The notes under the pieces: model-generated
Databases searched by the model: none
The model's input: only the letters and a program-made list of their open reading frames with translations
What the model was told of the DNA's origin: nothing
Part shown: piece by piece, positions 7,108 through 9,710 of the stretch
How the letters are laid out: each line of letters starts with the position of its first letter
Numbering within the stretch: the stretch's first letter is position 1
Source: Saccharofermentans sp.
GTDB lineage: Bacteria > Bacillota_A > Clostridia > Saccharofermentanales > Saccharofermentanaceae
NCBI GenBank assembly: GCA_024692105.1
Contig: JAILMZ010000098.1
Span: forward strand, 1 to 9,710
Direction of reading: 5' to 3'
DNA length: 9,710 bases
Translations under genes and position numbers: made by a program

Positions 7108-7863
7108 ATGGACAATTTTTATGATGCGCTTGCCATGTACTATGACACCATGCAGTCTGACATGGATCCCGCTTCATGGGCTGACTTTATCTCGATGCTG
7201 ATAAAGCGCCATGCTTCCCGCAAGACGGACACCATTACCGATCTCGGATGCGGAACCGGGAGCGTCACCATAGAGCTTGCAAATAAAGGCTTTGACATGA
7301 CCGGCATCGACTCGGCTGAAGAGATGCTCTCCCAGGCGTCATCGAAAGACGGGGCAGACAAAGTGTTCTGGTCAGCGCAGGATATTACGGATTTCGACAT
7401 CGGAGGCAAGAACGACTGCTTCATTTCAACGCTTGATACCGTTGACCATATCACAGACGGCAAGGCGCTCGAAAAGCTTTTCGCAAATGTCGGAATGTGC
7501 CTTGAAGACGGCGGACTCTTTATCTTTGACGCGATAACGGAGCACCATTTGGACAGCACGCTCGCGGACAACGTCTTTTATGAAGACTACGATGATTTCA
7601 CGCTCTTGTGGCTTAACGGCTACGATAAGGAGACGAAGACCAACAGGGCGGAGCTTACGCTTTTCGCCATCACGGATGACGGGCTCTACGAAAGATTTGA
7701 CGGCGAGCTCGTTGAGAAGTATTATCCTGCGGAGTTCTTTATCGACGCAGCAGGCAAGGCGGGAATGCAGCTAATCGCGACATACGGCGAGCTCAAGGAC
7801 AGCAGGCCGGAAGACGACGAAGAACGCATATTCTATGTATTCGGAAAGAAAGGTAACTCATGA
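7108..7863 (+). CDS. Class I SAM-dependent methyltransferase, substrate unknown
   Basis: This is a predicted cytoplasmic methyltransferase of 251 residues. Motif I is DLGCGTG (45-51), and the acidic ribose-binding residue is D68 in MTGIDSAEEML. The N-terminal FYDALAMYYDTM pattern is typical of small Firmicute methyltransferases of the YqeM/YrrT kind, but I cannot assign a substrate. AAGG (7100-7103) lies 4 bases before the ATG, and the gene starts 14 bases after the M23 gene. Its stop overlaps the hslO start by 4 bases (ATGA), so the two are probably translationally coupled. Nothing in the sequence links it to wall metabolism beyond position. Confidence 0.88.
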   Translation: MDNFYDALAMYYDTMQSDMDPASWADFISMLIKRHASRKTDTITDLGCGTGSVTIELANKGFDMTGIDSAEEMLSQASSKDGADKVFWSAQDITDFDIGGKNDCFISTLDTVDHITDGKALEKLFANVGMCLEDGGLFIFDAITEHHLDSTLADNVFYEDYDDFTLLWLNGYDKETKTNRAELTLFAITDDGLYERFDGELVEKYYPAEFFIDAAGKAGMQLIATYGELKDSRPEDDEERIFYVFGKKGNS

Positions 7864-8777
7864 CGGAGAATCCGTATTTTGTAGAAGGAATGCCTGAGGA
7901 CATTACCAGGGATCACATCGTCAGGGCACAGGCTCTTGGCGGTCTGGTCAAGTGTTCCGCGATAAGGACAACAGCTGCGTGCGAGACCGCGAGGGTCCTC
8001 CACGAGACGACTCCGGCCGCGACTGCCGCGCTGGGTCGTTTCATCACGGGTTCGCTCCTCATTTCCGAATCGATGAAGAGACCTACTGATACACAGACTA
8101 CGATAATCAGGGGCGACGGCCCGATCGGAGGCATGACCTGCGTAACCGATTTCGGTTTCAAGTGCCGCGCGTACCCTGTTGAGAACAACGTTCCGACCGA
8201 ATACCATAAACCCGGCAAGATCAATGTCGGTGCGGCGATCGGCAAGGGAACGCTTACGGTCGTAAGAGACCTTGGTCTAAAAGACCCTTATGTCGGATCG
8301 GTCGAACTCATAAGCGGAGAGGTCGCGGAGGATTTCGCGTGCTATCTTCTCAAATCCGAGCAGGTCCCCTCGGTCGTGGCGCTCGGAGTACTCCTTAACG
8401 GGGGAAAGGTTGTCCACGCGGGCGGATTCATGGCGCAGCTCCTTCCCGGAGCGGGCGAAGACGAGATCTCTTATCTCGAACAGCGTGCCGCCGGATTCCC
8501 CGAGGTATCGTTCCTTCTGTCGGAGGGTTTCTCTCCTGCACAGATAATCGATCTTTTCATGGGCGATCCCGATCTGAAATATCTCGATGCCGCCGAAACT
8601 GCGTTTGAATGCACATGCAGCAGGGAACGCATGAGCGCAGGGCTGGCCGCACTGTCAAAGACTGACCTTGAAGACCTCATTTCAGAGGGCAAGCCGGTGG
8701 AGACTTGCTGCAGGTTCTGCAACAAAAAGTATGTATTCAGCACCGAAGAGATGGCAAATTATCTTAAAAACCGTTAA
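7860..8777 (+). CDS. hslO: Redox-regulated chaperone Hsp33
   Basis: Hsp33 is a cytoplasmic holdase chaperone switched on by oxidation, when its four zinc-binding cysteines form disulfides. The 305 residues are close to the usual length. The zinc switch is intact: C251-T-C253 followed 30 residues later by C284-R-F-C287. An extra cysteine (C283) lies next to it. The N-terminal domain carries the conserved region IIRGDGPIGGMTCVTDFG (82-99) with YPVENN and the downstream VALGVLLNGG segment. AAAGG (7849-7853) precedes the ATG by 6 bases. It is the last gene of the run that begins at the regulator. No strong terminator follows; only a weak AAAAG/CTTTT hairpin (8777-8789) is visible. Confidence 0.95.
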   Translation: MTENPYFVEGMPEDITRDHIVRAQALGGLVKCSAIRTTAACETARVLHETTPAATAALGRFITGSLLISESMKRPTDTQTTIIRGDGPIGGMTCVTDFGFKCRAYPVENNVPTEYHKPGKINVGAAIGKGTLTVVRDLGLKDPYVGSVELISGEVAEDFACYLLKSEQVPSVVALGVLLNGGKVVHAGGFMAQLLPGAGEDEISYLEQRAAGFPEVSFLLSEGFSPAQIIDLFMGDPDLKYLDAAETAFECTCSRERMSAGLAALSKTDLEDLISEGKPVETCCRFCNKKYVFSTEEMANYLKNR

Positions 8778-8824
8778 AAAGCCGCTTTTCGCTCATAAAT
8801 TTTTACAAAATCACAAAAAAGCTC

Positions 8825-8853
8825 TTGAAAATAATGAAAGCGGGGAGTAGAAT
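8825..8853 (+). promoter_or_regulatory. Promoter of the S10 ribosomal protein operon
   Basis: TTGAAA (8825-8830), a 17-base spacer and TAGAAT (8848-8853) give five of six consensus bases in each hexamer. Transcription would begin near 8860, leaving a leader of about 300 bases before rpsJ. This is the best rightward promoter in the window. Confidence 0.75.
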
Positions 8854-8904
8854 ACTTTTCGCTGCGCTCTATGGGCGACTATAGACGCGCGCAAAAAGGC
8901 TTAG

Positions 8905-8946
8905 ATAACGGAGATTGCCGTGGACGGCGCCAAAGCTGCGCACCGG
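8905..8946 (+). repeat. Shared RNA-like motif, copy 1 (rpsJ leader)
   Basis: In order: ATAAC (8905-8909), GGAG (8910-8913), hairpin GCCG-TGGA-CGGC (8917-8928), then CCAAAGCTG (8930-8938), GCACC and GG. The same order of elements appears at 9501-9540 in front of rplC. The hairpin stem bases differ between the copies but remain complementary, which suggests RNA rather than protein or DNA conservation. Confidence 0.45.
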
Positions 8947-9042
8947 ATCGCGGGTAACTTCGAAGGAGCCGATGGCAGAGCAAAGATCATCTGCCGGTCT
9001 CATGCCTTGAAAGGCAGGACGAAAAGGGTATTGCAGACACTT

Positions 9043-9095
9043 GCCCAGAGTCCCAAAGTGCTGTCGTATGACGGTAACTGGTTAACTGGGTTTTT
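9043..9095 (+). terminator. Possible attenuator in the rpsJ leader
   Basis: CCCAG (9044-9048) can pair with CTGGG (9086-9090), directly followed by five T bases (9091-9095). Inside it CTGTC/GACGG (9061-9074) closes a GTAT loop. An alternative stem (9034-9042 with 9056-9063) uses bases 9061-9063 as well, so the folds are partly exclusive. The outer stem is short, so read-through may be high. Confidence 0.3.
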
Positions 9096-9166
9096 GAATG
9101 GAATACGAGGGAACGCCCGACAAGGTTGAGAAAAGAAATACAGCTTTAATAAGGAGGCCAAACACA

Positions 9167-9484
9167 ATGGCAACAAAGAAGATCATGATCAGAATCAGAC
9201 TCAAGGCTTATGACCATAAGATCCTTGATGAGAGCGCAAAGCTCATCGTTGACGTACTCTCACGCGACAACGCAAGCTTCGCTGGCCCTATTCCGCTCCC
9301 TACAGAGAAGGAAATCGTTACGATTCTGCGTTCACCCCACGTAAACAAGGATTCACGTGAGCAGTTCGAGCAGAGAACTCACAAGAGAATCATCGATGTT
9401 TACACACCGTCTTCCCAGGTCATGGAAGATTTAGGAAAGCTTGACATGCCCGCTGGCGTCTCTATCGAGATCAAGCAGAAATAA
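9167..9484 (+). CDS. rpsJ: 30S ribosomal protein S10
   Basis: S10 is part of the head of the small ribosomal subunit and, as NusE, of transcription antitermination complexes. The 105 residues match the family. The start [20 protein letters not shown] is typical, followed by [29 protein letters not shown] and the terminal [11 protein letters not shown]. The ATG at 9167 is chosen because AAGGAGG (9151-9157) lies 9 bases upstream and the family N-terminus begins there. An in-frame ATG at 9098 would add 23 unrelated residues and has no such site. It is the first gene of the S10 operon, driven from the promoter at 8825-8853. Confidence 0.97.
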   Translation: MATKKIMIRIRLKAYDHKILDESAKLIVDVLSRDNASFAGPIPLPTEKEIVTILRSPHVNKDSREQFEQRTHKRIIDVYTPSSQVMEDLGKLDMPAGVSIEIKQK

Positions 9485-9608
9485 GACAAAGCGGGTTTGA
9501 ATAACCGGAGCGCATCGTAATGCCAAGCTGTGTGCCCCGGGGTCATGTTCGCCAACAAGGATTCAAGTCCCGGCGAACCAATAACCTGAAGAGGAGGAAA
9601 AGAAATTT
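9485..9608 (+). promoter_or_regulatory. Structured rpsJ-rplC spacer
   Basis: The spacer is 124 bases, long for a pair of genes that are often close together. It holds GGTT/AACC (9494-9506), GCAT/ATGC closing a CGTA loop (9512-9523), CCCCGGGG (9535-9542), and a perfect 7-bp stem GTTCGCC/GGCGAAC (9547-9553 with 9572-9578) with an inner GGA/TCC pairing. The rplC ribosome binding site GAGGAGG (9591-9597) follows. No promoter or coding sequence is evident. Confidence 0.55.
9501..9540 (+). repeat. Shared RNA-like motif, copy 2 (before rplC)
   Basis: In order: ATAAC (9501-9505), one extra C, GGAG (9507-9510), hairpin GCAT-CGTA-ATGC (9512-9523), then CAAGCTG (9524-9530), GTGCCCC and GG. It aligns with 8905-8946 with small gaps, and its stem bases differ in a compensating way. 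Confidence 0.45.
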
Positions 9609-9710
9609 ATGACGAAATTCATCATTGGCAGAAAGTCAGGAATGACGCAGCTGTTCGACGAGAACGGTAACGTAATTCCCGCGACCGTTATCGAGTGCGA
9701 GCCTATGTAC
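9609..9710 (+). CDS. rplC: 50S ribosomal protein L3, partial (N-terminus only)
   Basis: L3 is an early-assembling large-subunit protein near the peptidyl transferase centre. Only 34 codons are in the window. They read [20 protein letters not shown] and then [14 protein letters not shown], the characteristic L3 start with the GRKxGMTQ motif. GAGGAGG (9591-9597) lies 11 bases before the ATG. Its position after rpsJ is the standard S10 operon order; rplD, rplW and rplB would be expected beyond the window. Confidence 0.95.
   Translation, partial: MTKFIIGRKSGMTQLFDENGNVIPATVIECEPMY

Larger units (their letters stand above)
8860..9166 (+). promoter_or_regulatory. Long structured 5' leader of rpsJ
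   Basis: No convincing gene is seen in these 300 bases, but several stems can be read. GCGCTCTAT (8864-8872) pairs with ATAGA-C-GCGC (8881-8890) with one bulge. GCCG/CGGC (8917-8928) closes a TGGA loop. GATGGCAGA (8971-8979) pairs with TCTGCC-G-GTC (8990-8999). TGCCT/AGGCA (9003-9016) closes a TGAA loop. CAG-A-CACTT (9034-9042) pairs with AAGTGCTG (9056-9063). This suggests a folded regulatory leader, as is common for ribosomal operons. It does not match RNase P, tmRNA, a T-box or any riboswitch I recognise. Confidence 0.6.

Noticed and set aside
8777..8789. Intrinsic terminator after hslO
   Set aside because: AAAAG/CTTTT around a 3-base loop is only 5 bp and nearly all A-T; too weak to call.
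8920..9129. Short 69-residue reading frame in the rpsJ leader
   Set aside because: It lies over the structured leader, no good ribosome binding site is evident, and the translation is not recognisable. A leader peptide is not excluded but is unsupported.
9098..9166. N-terminal extension of S10 from the upstream ATG
   Set aside because: The extra 23 residues are not S10-like, and the AAGGAGG site sits at the correct distance from the ATG at 9167.
8860..9166. Known stable RNA gene (RNase P, tmRNA, SRP or 6S RNA)
   Set aside because: I see none of the conserved core sequences of these RNAs, and the region leads directly into rpsJ.
9547..9580. tRNA 3' end (acceptor and T-arm look-alike)
   Set aside because: The would-be T stem does not pair, there is no anticodon or D-arm, and the matching 5' arm is only 18 bases away, so it is a simple hairpin.
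1..9710. CRISPR arrays, insertion sequences, phage or toxin genes
   Set aside because: No regularly spaced repeats, transposase motifs, terminal inverted repeats or phage-like genes were seen; the protein-coding content is core chromosomal.

Overview
The window looks like the chromosome of a Clostridia-type Firmicute. It has moderate GC, strong purine-rich Shine-Dalgarno sequences, sigma-A style promoters, a MsmX/UgpC-type sugar ATPase, a FtsE-FtsX-M23 cluster, a four-cysteine Hsp33 and the start of an S10 ribosomal protein operon. I cannot place it to genus; Lachnospiraceae, Oscillospiraceae and Saccharofermentans relatives are all possible. Every gene seen is on the + strand except the first.

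Layout. Positions 1-794 (minus strand) hold the N-terminal three quarters of argC (arginine biosynthesis), with a good promoter. A 395-base divergent intergenic region follows (795-1189). It has no gene, but contains a perfect 14-bp palindrome resembling a GntR-family operator and two near-identical 21-bp repeats 65 bp apart. Positions 1190-2305 encode a stand-alone sugar-importer ATPase with its own intrinsic terminator. From 2446 to 8777 six tightly packed genes run together: a CdaR/PucR-type regulator, ftsE (with a roughly 210-residue disordered C-terminal tail), ftsX, a membrane-anchored coiled-coil M23 peptidase, a class I SAM methyltransferase, and hslO (Hsp33), whose start overlaps the methyltransferase stop by 4 bases. 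A strong promoter at 8825-8853 then begins the S10 operon: a roughly 300-base structured leader, rpsJ, an unusually long 124-base spacer, and the start of rplC, cut by the window end.

How the genes work together. FtsE and FtsX form the ABC-type envelope machine that, in characterised bacteria, controls a partner peptidoglycan hydrolase or its activator. Here the partner is most likely the adjacent M23 protein, whose catalytic residues are intact. The regulator 11 bases upstream of ftsE may control the cluster or simply be co-transcribed. The methyltransferase and Hsp33 appear to be passengers at the 3' end of the same transcript.

The most unusual signal is not a protein. The rpsJ leader (8905-8946) and the rpsJ-rplC spacer (9501-9540) share an ordered RNA-like motif: ATAAC, GGAG, a 4-bp hairpin with a 4-base loop and different but complementary stem bases in the two copies, then CAA(A)GCTG and a GC-rich end. 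This may be a ribosomal-protein autoregulatory element present twice in one operon. It is a hypothesis from reading the sequence and has not been tested by covariance analysis.
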